Of a stretch of 37,805 nt of DNA, positions 1 to 7,222 are shown in pieces (position 1 is the first letter of the stretch; each line of letters opens with the position of its first letter). The notes beneath the pieces are model-generated. The model had not been told where the DNA came from and did not search any database. It worked only from the letters and a program-made list of their open reading frames with translations. The position numbers and the translations under genes were made by a program. Source of the DNA: Burkholderiales bacterium UBA4657 (GTDB lineage: Bacteria > Pseudomonadota > Gammaproteobacteria > Burkholderiales > Burkholderiaceae_E); NCBI GenBank assembly GCA_002405475.1, contig DHLX01000011.1, positions 1 to 37,805 of the forward strand, in the 5' to 3' direction.

Positions 1-1
1 T

Positions 2-559
2 ACGTCACTTGGGGGCAAGTCCAATCTGGATCCGGCCTCGGCATTCGTCGGGTATGTCGGCGCAGTGGCCGTGAACCAGGCGCGTGGTGGATCGATGGAC
101 AACTTCGGCCCTGGTATTGATTACTTCAAGTCCCTGATGAAGAACGAACCTATCGTTCCCAAGCAGACCGCCTATGCGCGCGTTCTGTCGGGCGAAATTG
201 CAATCCTGCTTGATTACGACTTCAACGCATATCGCGCCAAGTACAAGGATAAAGCGAACGTTGAATTTGTGATCCCCGGTGAGGGCACAGTGGTCGTTCC
301 CTATGTGATGAGCCTCGTGAACAAGGGCCCAAACGCAGCCAATGGCCGCAAGGTACTTGATTTCGTACTGTCTGATGAAGGACAAGCAATCTGGGCCAAC
401 GCCTACTTGCGCCCTGTCCGTGCAAACGCCATTCCCAAAGATGTCCAGGCTCGATTCCTGCCCGCGAGCGAGTACGCGCGTGCTCGAACCGTAGACTATG
501 GAAAGATGGCTGAAGTGCAGAAGGCCTTCTCTGATCGCTATCTCAAGGAAGTGAAATAA
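2..559 (+). CDS. ABC transporter solute-binding protein (3' part, 5' end outside window)
   Basis: The frame is open from base 2 and ends at TAA 557-559, so about 185 C-terminal residues of a periplasmic substrate-binding protein are present; the signal peptide and N-terminal lobe lie outside the window. The fragment looks like a family 1 / iron-polyamine-phosphonate type binding protein: a GEIAILLDYDFNAYRAK stretch, then a VIPGEGTVVVPYVM segment, then VLDFVLSDEGQAIWA, which is typical of the last helices of this fold. It lies 1 bp before the first permease gene and belongs with the two permeases and ATPase downstream. The ligand cannot be read from this part. The phosphodiesterase and phosphatase genes in the same operon suggest a phosphorylated organic compound, which is an inference from context. 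Confidence 0.8.
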   Translation, partial: TSLGGKSNLDPASAFVGYVGAVAVNQARGGSMDNFGPGIDYFKSLMKNEPIVPKQTAYARVLSGEIAILLDYDFNAYRAKYKDKANVEFVIPGEGTVVVPYVMSLVNKGPNAANGRKVLDFVLSDEGQAIWANAYLRPVRANAIPKDVQARFLPASEYARARTVDYGKMAEVQKAFSDRYLKEVK

Positions 560-560
560 C

Positions 561-1412
561 GTGAGCTTCGCCGCGTCTGTGAGCCCCTCTTTGGGTTATG
601 CCGACGCGGCGAAGGCCAAGTGGTGGCTTGTGTGTATTGCACCGGCCGTCGCCTTCTTCGCCGCCTTTTGGCTTCTGCCCATCGTACGTCTTATTGCTTT
701 ACCTGCCGACAAAGGTTGGCAGACTTATTTCGTCGTGTTGACTGAGGCCAAATACCTCACCAGCCTTCTGAACACACTTATGCTTTCGCTGGCAGTGACA
801 GTGCTCACGCTTATCCTGGGGGCGGCAGTTGGAATCTTCCTTGCCCGCAGCCGGTTTATCGGTCGGCGCTTGCTGATCTCTTTGCTCACACTGCCGCTTT
901 CATTTCCCGGCGTTATAGTCGGATTTTTTATTATTTTGCTAGGCGGTCGCCAGGGCACGATCGCTACTCTGGCCGACTCCATGGGCTTAGGTCGCTGGAC
1001 CTTTGCATACGGGCTGTTGGGGCTTTTCCTGGCATACCTCTATTTCTCCCTGCCGCGCGCTATAGCTTCCTACGCTGCAGCTGCTGAGGCGATGGACCGC
1101 GCATTGGAAGAGGCAGCGCGCTCACTTGGCGCATCGCGCTGGCACATCATCCGCGATGTCTGGTTGCCGGAGCTTGCACCAACCTCTTTGGCCTGTGGGG
1201 CCATCGTTTTTGCTACGGCGATGGGTGCCTTCGGCACTGCGTTCACTTTGGCCAGTAAGTTCGAGGTGATCCCGATCACGATCTACAACGAGTTCACCAA
1301 CTACGCCAATTTCGCGCTAGCGGCCTCGCTTTCTATAACTCTGGGCCTGGTTACTTGGGCAGCCTTGGCTTTAGCCCGCCGCCTGGGTGGTAAGTCTGCT
1401 CTCGGAGTTTGA
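561..1412 (+). CDS. ABC transporter permease (first subunit)
   Basis: A 283-residue inner-membrane protein with about six hydrophobic segments, the first near residues 20-45 (WWLVCIAPAVAFFAAFWLLP). It carries the binding-protein-dependent transport (EAA) loop, seen as EEAARSLGASRWHIIRDVW near residues 183-201, which docks on the ATPase. Its size and layout match CysT/PotB/FbpB-like permeases. The start is GTG 561, one base after the stop of the binding-protein gene, and the stop TGA 1410-1412 lies 2 bp before the ATG of the second permease. Translation is therefore probably coupled. With its partner it should form the membrane channel of the importer. The substrate is not evident from the sequence. 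Confidence 0.9.
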   Translation: MSFAASVSPSLGYADAAKAKWWLVCIAPAVAFFAAFWLLPIVRLIALPADKGWQTYFVVLTEAKYLTSLLNTLMLSLAVTVLTLILGAAVGIFLARSRFIGRRLLISLLTLPLSFPGVIVGFFIILLGGRQGTIATLADSMGLGRWTFAYGLLGLFLAYLYFSLPRAIASYAAAAEAMDRALEEAARSLGASRWHIIRDVWLPELAPTSLACGAIVFATAMGAFGTAFTLASKFEVIPITIYNEFTNYANFALAASLSITLGLVTWAALALARRLGGKSALGV

Positions 1413-1414
1413 GC

Positions 1415-2218
1415 ATGAAGACCACATCCCACATGAAACGAACTCCCATTTTGCTGGCACTGACGCTTCTGGTCGCGGTCTTCATGATCGGCCCGGTACT
1501 TTTGTCAGTGACTGCCGGATTGATGCAAAACTACAGCACTGGCTGGCGCAGCGGCTTCACTTTGCGCTGGCTCATCGAGGTCTGGGAGAACTATGGCTCT
1601 ACGGTGTTGGCCTCTATCCTGATCGCTACTACAGCAGTTGTCGGCAACATCCTCATAGGCGTTCCTTGTGCCTACGCACTGGCCCGGTCGCGCCAGCGCT
1701 GGACAAGTTGGTTCGAAGAACTGATGACATTGCCAGTTGCAGTGCCGGGTCTAGCCACCGCGCTTGCTTTGATCTTGGCCTACGGCCAACTGAGAGGCTT
1801 TCGCCAAAGCTTCGCCTTCGTACTGATTGGGCACATGATATTCACCCTTCCTTTTATGGTGCGAACCGTGGGTGCCGCATTTCGTAGGCACGAGTTGATA
1901 GCATTGGAGGAAGCGGCTTCCACCTTAGGCGCATCTTTTGGTCAACGCTTTACGGGCGTGCTGGTGCCTGCAGTGCTGCCTGCCATCGTCAGCGGCGCAC
2001 TGATGGTCTTTACTCTCTCCATTGGCGAATTCAACCTCACCTGGATGCTTCATACCCCCTTGACGCGCACATTACCCGTCGGACTGGCCGATAGCTACGC
2101 ATCTATGCGTATAGAAATTGGCTCGGCTTACACCCTGGTGTTCTTGGTCGTCGTCCTCCCCCTGCTGTGGTTGCTACAACTGGCGGCGTCTCTTACGGAA
2201 AAACGTTATGGAACTTGA
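1415..2218 (+). CDS. ABC transporter permease (second subunit)
   Basis: A 267-residue multi-spanning inner-membrane protein of the PotC/CysW/PhnV type. The EAA loop is visible as EEAASTLGASFGQRFTGVL, followed by a hydrophobic segment and an EFNLTW motif near the C terminus. The frame could also start at TTG 1409. ATG 1415 is preferred because a GGAG Shine-Dalgarno at 1404-1407 lies 7 nt before it, whereas it would be almost on top of the TTG. The 3' end overlaps the ATPase gene by 11 bp. Two different permease genes in tandem imply a heterodimeric channel. Confidence 0.9.
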   Translation: MKTTSHMKRTPILLALTLLVAVFMIGPVLLSVTAGLMQNYSTGWRSGFTLRWLIEVWENYGSTVLASILIATTAVVGNILIGVPCAYALARSRQRWTSWFEELMTLPVAVPGLATALALILAYGQLRGFRQSFAFVLIGHMIFTLPFMVRTVGAAFRRHELIALEEAASTLGASFGQRFTGVLVPAVLPAIVSGALMVFTLSIGEFNLTWMLHTPLTRTLPVGLADSYASMRIEIGSAYTLVFLVVVLPLLWLLQLAASLTEKRYGT

Positions 2219-3272
2219 ACGTACCCCTATCACTATCCGCCAGTGTGCAAAGACATACCCCGACGGCACTCGCGCTCTGTTGCCGACCGATCTAGAAATC
2301 GAGCCGGGGGAAGTACTTGCTTTGCTGGGCCCGTCTGGCTGCGGCAAAACGACACTGCTACGGATCGTAGCCGGGTTGGAAACGCCGGATGCAGGCGCAC
2401 GCATTCTCTTCAGCAGTGACGACGTCACAAACGTGCCGGTTGAACAACGTGGTATTGGGATGGTGTTTCAACATTACGCGTTGTTTCCTCAAATGAGCGT
2501 AGCGGCAAATATCGGCTACGGTCTCAAGATCCGAGGTGTTTCAGAGTCGGAGCGCAAGAAGGTGGTCGGGGAACTGGTCGATCTGGTCAGGCTCAATGGG
2601 CTTGAGACACGACGACCAGCTGAACTCTCTGGCGGACAACGCCAGCGCGTTGCGCTTGCCCGCGCAGTTGCCGCCCGGCCGCGTGTATTGCTGCTTGACG
2701 AACCGCTGACTGCGCTTGACGCCAAACTCAAGGAAACGCTTCGCGACGAACTCGCTGAGTTGCTAAGACGCCTTCACATCACAGCAATCCATGTCACACA
2801 TGATCAGCAGGAGGCCTTGGCTATTGCGGATCGGCTGGCAGTGATGCAGTCCGGTCGGATTGTGCAAGTGGGTGACGGCGAGACACTCTACCGTAACCCC
2901 AGCCACCCCTTTGTTGCAAGCTTCCTGGGTCGTGTTAATCGACTTCAGCGTGATGAAGCGGCACTCGCAAGTCATGTCCTCTCATTCGGCGGGCAACACC
3001 AGACCTGTCCAAAGGAGTGGTCAACGTACGCCGAATTGCTGGTGCGGCCTGAAGATATTGAAGTGGGACAGCCTCAGTCTGGCTGGGGAGTAGCCAACGT
3101 GATTCGACGAAGTTTCCTGGGGGAGCGAGTGCAACTGACACTGGCTCTTCCGGATCAGCCCGAACTGTCCGCAGACGTGGATCGGGATCACTCGGCTCGT
3201 GCAGGTGAGCAAGTAGGTATTCGCATTAAACTAGGCCGCCTGATACCCTGCCCACAACCTTTAGTCGAATGA
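2208..3272 (+). CDS. ABC transporter ATP-binding protein (PotA/FbpC/PhnT-like)
   Basis: A 354-residue cytoplasmic ATPase with a complete nucleotide-binding domain: Walker A GPSGCGKTT (residues 41-49, Lys47), Q-loop in VFQHYALFPQ, signature LSGGQRQR, Walker B VLLLDEPL, D-loop and the switch His in THDQQEA. The C-terminal third, from about residue 240, resembles a TOBE regulatory domain, which is usual in the polyamine/iron/phosphonate importer subfamily. The reading frame is open further upstream, but ATG 2208 is chosen because homology begins there and the 11-bp overlap with the permease is typical of coupled operon genes. It should energise the importer formed by the preceding three genes. 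Confidence 0.92.
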   Translation: MELERTPITIRQCAKTYPDGTRALLPTDLEIEPGEVLALLGPSGCGKTTLLRIVAGLETPDAGARILFSSDDVTNVPVEQRGIGMVFQHYALFPQMSVAANIGYGLKIRGVSESERKKVVGELVDLVRLNGLETRRPAELSGGQRQRVALARAVAARPRVLLLDEPLTALDAKLKETLRDELAELLRRLHITAIHVTHDQQEALAIADRLAVMQSGRIVQVGDGETLYRNPSHPFVASFLGRVNRLQRDEAALASHVLSFGGQHQTCPKEWSTYAELLVRPEDIEVGQPQSGWGVANVIRRSFLGERVQLTLALPDQPELSADVDRDHSARAGEQVGIRIKLGRLIPCPQPLVE

Positions 3273-4111
3273 ATAACGCCATGTCTAGCACTCTGCTTTT
3301 GCAACTCTCAGATACGCATATCCGCGAGCCGGGTCGGCTCGCATATGGCCGCATCGACACGTCTCCCTATCTGCGACAGGCCGTTGAAGCAATCAAGCGC
3401 TTGCCCCAAAGACCCGATGCGGTTGTGATCACCGGAGATCTGACCGATTTTGGCCGTGCCTCAGAGTATGAGCATCTGCGTGAACTTCTGGAGCCGCTGA
3501 CCATGCCCATCTACCTGCTTCCTGGTAATCACGATGACCGAGAGCAGATGCGCACCAGCTTTCCAGAGTACGGGTACTTGGGTACTGGCGGCTTCATCCA
3601 ATACAGCGTTCCCATCGGCAGGCTGCAACTGATAACTTTGGATACGGTTGTACCCCAAGCCAGTTCCGGCATGCTATGCCCAGATCGTCTTGAATGGCTT
3701 TCCTGCGAGCTTGAAAAACATAGCGACAAGCCAGTCGTGGTCGCAATGCATCACCCACCATTCAGCACGCTGATCGGTCACATGGACGATATCGGCCTGC
3801 GTTCCGGTGCTAGCGAACTGGAGGCCCTGCTTTCGAACTACCAAAACGTTGAACGGGTCATCTGCGGCCACCTCCACCGACCGATTCAGGTGCGATTCGG
3901 CGCAACATTGGCAGTGACAGTTCCTTCTCCCGCGCATCAAGTCTGTTTGGACCTCTCTCCTCAGGCAGCCTCTGCCTGGATGTTCGAGCCGCCAGGATTT
4001 GGAATCCATGCGCTGCCGCCTCAGGGCCGCATGGTCAGCCACACCGCATACAGCGCAAGCTTTGAGGGACCCTACCCATTCCATGAGGCCGACGGCCAGT
4101 TGATCGATTGA
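3269..4111 (+). CDS. gpdQ: GpdQ-like calcineurin-family phosphodiesterase
   Basis: A 280-residue cytoplasmic metallophosphoesterase, close in length and layout to Enterobacter GpdQ (about 274 aa), a glycerophosphodiesterase with broad phosphodiester activity. All expected binuclear metal ligands are visible: SDTH (Asp15, His17), GDLTD (Asp57), GNHDD (Asn87), MHHPP (His161/162) and GHLH (His201, His203). The family-like YGRID stretch after the first motif and GPYPF near the C terminus also match remembered GpdQ sequence. The start ATG 3269 overlaps the ATPase stop (ATGA); ATG 3281 is a possible alternative. Being co-transcribed with an importer, it probably splits an imported phosphodiester into a phosphomonoester and an alcohol. 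CpdA-type cAMP hydrolysis is the main alternative, but the location argues against it. Confidence 0.8.
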   Translation: MNNAMSSTLLLQLSDTHIREPGRLAYGRIDTSPYLRQAVEAIKRLPQRPDAVVITGDLTDFGRASEYEHLRELLEPLTMPIYLLPGNHDDREQMRTSFPEYGYLGTGGFIQYSVPIGRLQLITLDTVVPQASSGMLCPDRLEWLSCELEKHSDKPVVVAMHHPPFSTLIGHMDDIGLRSGASELEALLSNYQNVERVICGHLHRPIQVRFGATLAVTVPSPAHQVCLDLSPQAASAWMFEPPGFGIHALPPQGRMVSHTAYSASFEGPYPFHEADGQLID

Positions 4112-4116
4112 ACGTC

Positions 4117-4752
4117 ATGCGTATCGCGTTTCTTGATCTAGACCACACGCTATTGACAGCGGACAGCAACGAGTTGTGGATGGAGTTTCTTCATCAACAC
4201 GGCTTAGTTTCTGCCGCAGAAGTTGCCACGCATGATCATTTCATGGGTGACTATGCCCGTGGCGAGCTAGATTTTGCATCGCTGCAAGAGTTCAGGATTC
4301 GCATCGACGCATCCCTGGACTGTGAAAAAGTGCGCATATTCCAGTCTCAATTCGAACGCGAGATATTGCTGCCTGCTATAGCCCCCAGAGTTCCCGCACT
4401 GCTTTCAGAACTGAAGGGGCAAGGCATAAAAACTATCATCGTCAGCGCGACTCGCTCCTCGCTTGTAGAACCAGTTGCGAAGCATTTGGGAGTGGACCAT
4501 ACGATTTCCTCATGCTTTGGTGTTGACAAGGTAAAGCAGGTCCAAGCATGGCTTGGGGTGCAGGGAACTTCAATAGAAAAACTGGTCGAAAGTCGCTTTT
4601 ACAGCGATTCTTACAATGATCTGCCACTACTCGATGTTGTGAATATGCCTGTGGCAGTCGATCCAGATGGACCACTAGAGCGCATAGCCGCCGAACGAAA
4701 GTGGCCTGTGATTTCTTTGCGCGGGGGCCGACCAATCAATAACGAAAAATAA
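4117..4752 (+). CDS. HAD-IB family phosphatase (SerB/CicA-like)
   Basis: A 211-residue haloacid-dehalogenase hydrolase of subfamily IB. Motif I is DLDHT (nucleophile Asp7, acid/base Asp9), motif II is IIVSAT (Ser110), motif III lysine lies around 138-140 (DKVK), and motif IV is YSDSYND (Asp164, Asp168). A helical cap sits between motifs I and II at about residues 20-90. The frame could start at TTG 4108, overlapping the previous stop, but ATG 4117 puts the family N terminus directly before motif I. As last gene of the transporter/phosphodiesterase operon it would logically remove phosphate from the monoester released by the GpdQ-like enzyme. That role is inferred from context, and the substrate is unknown. 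Confidence 0.82.
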   Translation: MRIAFLDLDHTLLTADSNELWMEFLHQHGLVSAAEVATHDHFMGDYARGELDFASLQEFRIRIDASLDCEKVRIFQSQFEREILLPAIAPRVPALLSELKGQGIKTIIVSATRSSLVEPVAKHLGVDHTISSCFGVDKVKQVQAWLGVQGTSIEKLVESRFYSDSYNDLPLLDVVNMPVAVDPDGPLERIAAERKWPVISLRGGRPINNEK

Positions 4753-4814
4753 GATGCCTGAGACTACTGATCGAATACAAAATGGGAACTTTAATAAAAA
4801 CCGGCTCTTTGACT

Positions 4815-5141
4815 CTAACGCCTGATCCAGCGGTCAGGCTTTTCCCTTCTTTGCTTCTCTACCCGTCGCTGACGCGCCAGTTTCGGGTCAACTGTCAGGC
4901 CGGCGTAAATTTCCACCCGGTCGCCGTCATGTAACAGACTGTCCGGTGTTTTGCGCTTGCCATAGACCCCCAGACCGTGACGAGACCAGTCAAGATTCTG
5001 ATATCCGGCTTGAGTCAAGGCCTCGAGCACCGTGGCACCGGCCTTGAGCATGATTTTTTTCTGAATGACATCGCTGCCTGATAAGGCATAACAAACAGTG
5101 ACGACTATGTCCGGGGTCGCAGGTATAACAGGGTCAGGCAT
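4815..5141 (-). CDS. rnfH: RnfH family protein (RatB, ubiquitin-like fold)
   Basis: A 108-residue protein of the RnfH/UPF0125 family, a beta-grasp fold of unclear function; the name comes from linkage with rnf genes in other bacteria. Typical stretches are VTVCYAL near the N terminus, GLGVYGK, and the pair DGDRVEIYAGL followed by a basic tail (DPKLARQRRVEK). The frame extends upstream, but ATG 5141 is chosen because the family N terminus begins there and it gives an 8-bp overlap with ratA. The order ratA-rnfH next to divergent smpB is common in proteobacteria. Its function in the cell is not known to me. Confidence 0.88.
   Translation of the reverse strand: MPDPVIPATPDIVVTVCYALSGSDVIQKKIMLKAGATVLEALTQAGYQNLDWSRHGLGVYGKRKTPDSLLHDGDRVEIYAGLTVDPKLARQRRVEKQRREKPDRWIRR
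4820..4843 (+). terminator. weak candidate terminator after the phosphodiester operon
   Basis: GCCTGA and TCAGGC form a 6-bp stem with an 8-nt loop, followed by TTTT on the plus strand. It lies inside the 3' end of the convergent rnfH gene, a common place for a terminator between converging genes. The stem is short, so this is tentative. The 62 bp between the two stop codons (4753-4814) holds no other clear signal. Confidence 0.35.
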
Positions 5142-5577
5142 ACATCTGCTCCGCTCGCTGGATAAAGCTCTCGACAAAACTGCCGGCAATATGATTGAAC
5201 ACCGGTACGACCAGCCCGGCCAGTATCGTGCTGGAAAATTCATAGTGCAGGTTAAACTCTACTTTGCACCCTTGCTGGCCCAGGGGCTTGAAATACCATG
5301 CGCCCTCCAGCACCTTGAAAGGACCTTCTACCAGCCTCATTTCAAGGCATCGGGCTCGTTCCCAGGTATTGAGTGTGGTAAAGCTCTGCCTGACGCCATG
5401 GTAGTTGATTTGCAACGTGGCTTGTGCCTGCGCTTTGCCCTGGGGTAACACCGCCACCGTAGTGCGGCTGGCTCCGGCGCACCAGGGCAGAAAATCTGGG
5501 TACTGTTCGATGTTTTCAACCAGATCGAACATGTGCTCGACCGGCTGAGCGATAAGAACGGATTTTTGAATCAGCAT
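5134..5577 (-). CDS. ratA: RatA / COQ10-like START-domain protein
   Basis: A 147-residue protein of the polyketide cyclase/START superfamily. It has the family N terminus with VLIAQPVEHMFDLVENIEQY, then FLPWCAG, and a hydrophobic-pocket pattern through the C terminus (EFSSTILAGLVVPVFN). Homologues include yeast Coq10, which binds ubiquinone, and E. coli RatA, described as an inhibitor of 70S ribosome assembly. The sequence cannot decide between a quinone-chaperone and a ribosome-linked role. The start ATG at 5577 is only about 35 bp from the divergent smpB start, and the stop overlaps rnfH by 8 bp. Confidence 0.88.
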   Translation of the reverse strand: MLIQKSVLIAQPVEHMFDLVENIEQYPDFLPWCAGASRTTVAVLPQGKAQAQATLQINYHGVRQSFTTLNTWERARCLEMRLVEGPFKVLEGAWYFKPLGQQGCKVEFNLHYEFSSTILAGLVVPVFNHIAGSFVESFIQRAEQMYA

Positions 5578-5585
5578 GAAGTCTT

Positions 5586-5591
5586 TACAAT
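5586..5591 (+). promoter_or_regulatory. possible -10 element of smpB (TACAAT)
   Basis: TACAAT matches 5 of 6 bases of the consensus -10 and lies in the only space between ratA and smpB. No convincing -35 with 16-18 bp spacing is visible. A transcript beginning near 5598 would leave about 15 nt before ATG 5613, and almost no leader before ATG 5601. Confidence 0.3.
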
Positions 5592-5612
5592 GGCATTTTA
5601 ATGGGTTGCGCC

Positions 5613-6062
5613 ATGAGCATTATTGATAACAAAAAAGCATTTTTCGACTATTTTATTGAAGAACGGTATGAGGCCGGAATCGCCCTGGAAGGTTGGGAGG
5701 TCAAGGCTATTCGTGCCGGTCGCGCTCAGTTGAAAGAGGCTTACGTTATCGTCCGCAATGCTGAAGTTTACCTGTTCGGCGCCCATATCAGCCCGCTGCC
5801 CACGGCTTCGACCCATATCAAACCCGACCCGGTTCGAACCCGAAAACTCTTGCTGAAAGCTGAAGAAATCAAGCGCCTGATTGGCAAGGTGGAACGTGCC
5901 GGCTATACCTTGATACCGCTGAATTTGCACTACAGCAAAGGCCGCGTCAAATGCGAAATTGGCTTGGCCAAGGGGAAAAAGCAGCACGACAAACGTGAAA
6001 CCGAAAAAAAACGCGATTGGGAGCGTGAAAAATCACGTTTGATGCGAACTAATTCGCGTTAA
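5613..6062 (+). CDS. smpB: SsrA-binding protein SmpB
   Basis: A 149-residue basic protein that binds tmRNA and takes it to stalled ribosomes for trans-translation. The N terminus IIDNKKAFFDYFIEE, EAGIALEGWEVKAIRAG, the LYLHYSKG-like LNLHYSKG and the C-terminal Lys/Arg-rich tail (residues about 122-149, KKQHDKRETEKKRDW) are characteristic. ATG 5601 is also in frame, but homologues start at the MSII sequence, so 5613 is chosen; neither has a strong Shine-Dalgarno. No tmRNA gene (ssrA) was seen in the window. It is divergent from ratA. Confidence 0.95.
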   Translation: MSIIDNKKAFFDYFIEERYEAGIALEGWEVKAIRAGRAQLKEAYVIVRNAEVYLFGAHISPLPTASTHIKPDPVRTRKLLLKAEEIKRLIGKVERAGYTLIPLNLHYSKGRVKCEIGLAKGKKQHDKRETEKKRDWEREKSRLMRTNSR

Positions 6063-6070
6063 ATAGCGAG

Positions 6071-6091
6071 TCTAGCCCTCATTTGGCTAGA
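6071..6091 (+). repeat. inverted repeat downstream of smpB
   Basis: TCTAGCC and GGCTAGA form a perfect 7-bp stem with a 7-nt loop, 9 bp after the smpB stop codon. No T tract follows on either strand, so it is not a standard intrinsic terminator. It may protect the 3' end of the transcript or help Rho-dependent termination. Confidence 0.4.
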
Positions 6092-6112
6092 ACCTGGAAA
6101 AAACGGGGCGTT

Positions 6113-6128
6113 TGTGACGTATTTCACG
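6113..6128. promoter_or_regulatory. CRP/FNR-family-like palindrome upstream of the response regulator
   Basis: The sequence reads TGTGA, six bases, TCACG, which agrees with the CRP half-sites TGTGA-N6-TCACA at all but the last base. It lies 38 bp upstream of the response-regulator start at 6166. Only one such site was noticed in this intergenic region. The cognate regulator is unknown and chance cannot be excluded for a single site. Confidence 0.4.
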
Positions 6129-6165
6129 GCTTAATCATTGTTCCGTTGAAGCTAAATTAACGTCC

Positions 6166-7221
6166 ATGGATCAGACAGGTCGTTCAATCAATTCGCCGCT
6201 TCCCGCTCTGGCGGAAGATCTTGGTAACACACCGATTTATACGGTACAGGTTCTGGGATTTTCCTCCAAGGAGCGCACTTTGTTTGCCTCGATGTTTCAT
6301 CTATCGAAAATACGGGCAATGCGCTACGTTGAATTCGATAAAGCATTACACCCTTACCCTGATTTTTATATTATTTCGACCGACAGTCCAGCCGCAATCG
6401 AGCAATTTTCGCGATTGGACCGCAACCGTTATGGCGGCGCTCTATTTATTGGTAATCATAATATTCGTACTTCTCTGCCAGTTTTGCGTAAACCGATCAA
6501 ATGGGCTGAAGTACTGATGCGACTGGATGAACTGCCCAGACCCAAGCTATCGGCGCAAATTCATGAGCTACTTGAAGCAGGAATTATTGGTGAAAACGAT
6601 CTGATCATTCAGCGTCCTGCCGCAGCAGTAAATACGGCTTCTCCATCAGCACGTCAGGCCGCCCCTGATCGCCCCGGCTGGTCCGAAACAGTACCTATCG
6701 AACCCAAGTCGGACTCTGAGGCGGGGCCTCATACCCTGATGCTTCAGCACCAGGCAAATGCCGAGAATAATCTCGAGCTGGAGTCGGTAAACCGCTGGTA
6801 TGAAACCCAAAACGTCAAAACCTTGACGACACCGGCCTCCATTCTTGTCGTGGATGAAGATATTGCAACCCGGCGTTACATGGCCGCGAAGTTTCTTGAA
6901 TTAAGTTATCGGGTAGATTTTGCCGAAAGCGGCGAACAAGCCCTGGAGTTGTTTCGAATCAATCGTTATAACGCAGTATTTATGGATGTCTATCTGCCTG
7001 GTATTGACGGTTATGAAGTCTGCAAACATATCAAGGCGCGTGCCGAACGGCGCAAAACGGCTGTCATTTTTGTGACCAGCAAGCACTCGACTTTTGATCG
7101 TGTCAAGGGTGCCATGGCGGGTTGTGATGCCTATCTGACAAAGCCACTGAAACAGGCTCGTCTGGTCGAGGTGCTGGATAAATTCATTCCGCATTGGCGC
7201 ATGAATCAATCGGAACTCTAG
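6166..7221 (+). CDS. response regulator with C-terminal receiver domain and degenerate receiver-like N terminus
   Basis: A 351-residue cytoplasmic protein. Residues about 228-345 form a canonical receiver domain: acidic pocket VVDED, phospho-acceptor Asp274 in FMDVYLPGIDGYE, conserved Thr304 (FVTS) and Lys326 (TKPL). Residues about 24-130 (YTVQVLGFSSKERTLFASMF through KPIKWAEVLMRLDEL) alternate strands and helices like a receiver and end in a KP-containing segment, but show no phospho-acceptor Asp. A low-complexity linker of about 90 residues joins the two. No DNA-binding or enzymatic output domain is visible, so it probably acts through protein contacts, as PilG/CheY-type proteins do. The gene is monocistronic and has no clear Shine-Dalgarno before ATG 6166. 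No partner kinase is adjacent. Confidence 0.8.
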   Translation: MDQTGRSINSPLPALAEDLGNTPIYTVQVLGFSSKERTLFASMFHLSKIRAMRYVEFDKALHPYPDFYIISTDSPAAIEQFSRLDRNRYGGALFIGNHNIRTSLPVLRKPIKWAEVLMRLDELPRPKLSAQIHELLEAGIIGENDLIIQRPAAAVNTASPSARQAAPDRPGWSETVPIEPKSDSEAGPHTLMLQHQANAENNLELESVNRWYETQNVKTLTTPASILVVDEDIATRRYMAAKFLELSYRVDFAESGEQALELFRINRYNAVFMDVYLPGIDGYEVCKHIKARAERRKTAVIFVTSKHSTFDRVKGAMAGCDAYLTKPLKQARLVEVLDKFIPHWRMNQSEL

Positions 7222-7222
7222 A

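Noticed and set aside
1387..1887. 166-codon plus-strand frame inside the second permease
   Set aside because: It is out of frame with a clear permease gene and shows no membrane pattern or motif.
5134..5577. toxin-antitoxin pair ratA-rnfH (RatA/RatB)
   Set aside because: The toxin naming comes from E. coli overexpression; conservation beside smpB and the COQ10-like fold suggest a housekeeping role.
6071..6091. intrinsic terminator of smpB
   Set aside because: The stem is perfect but no T tract follows on either strand, so only an inverted repeat is reported.
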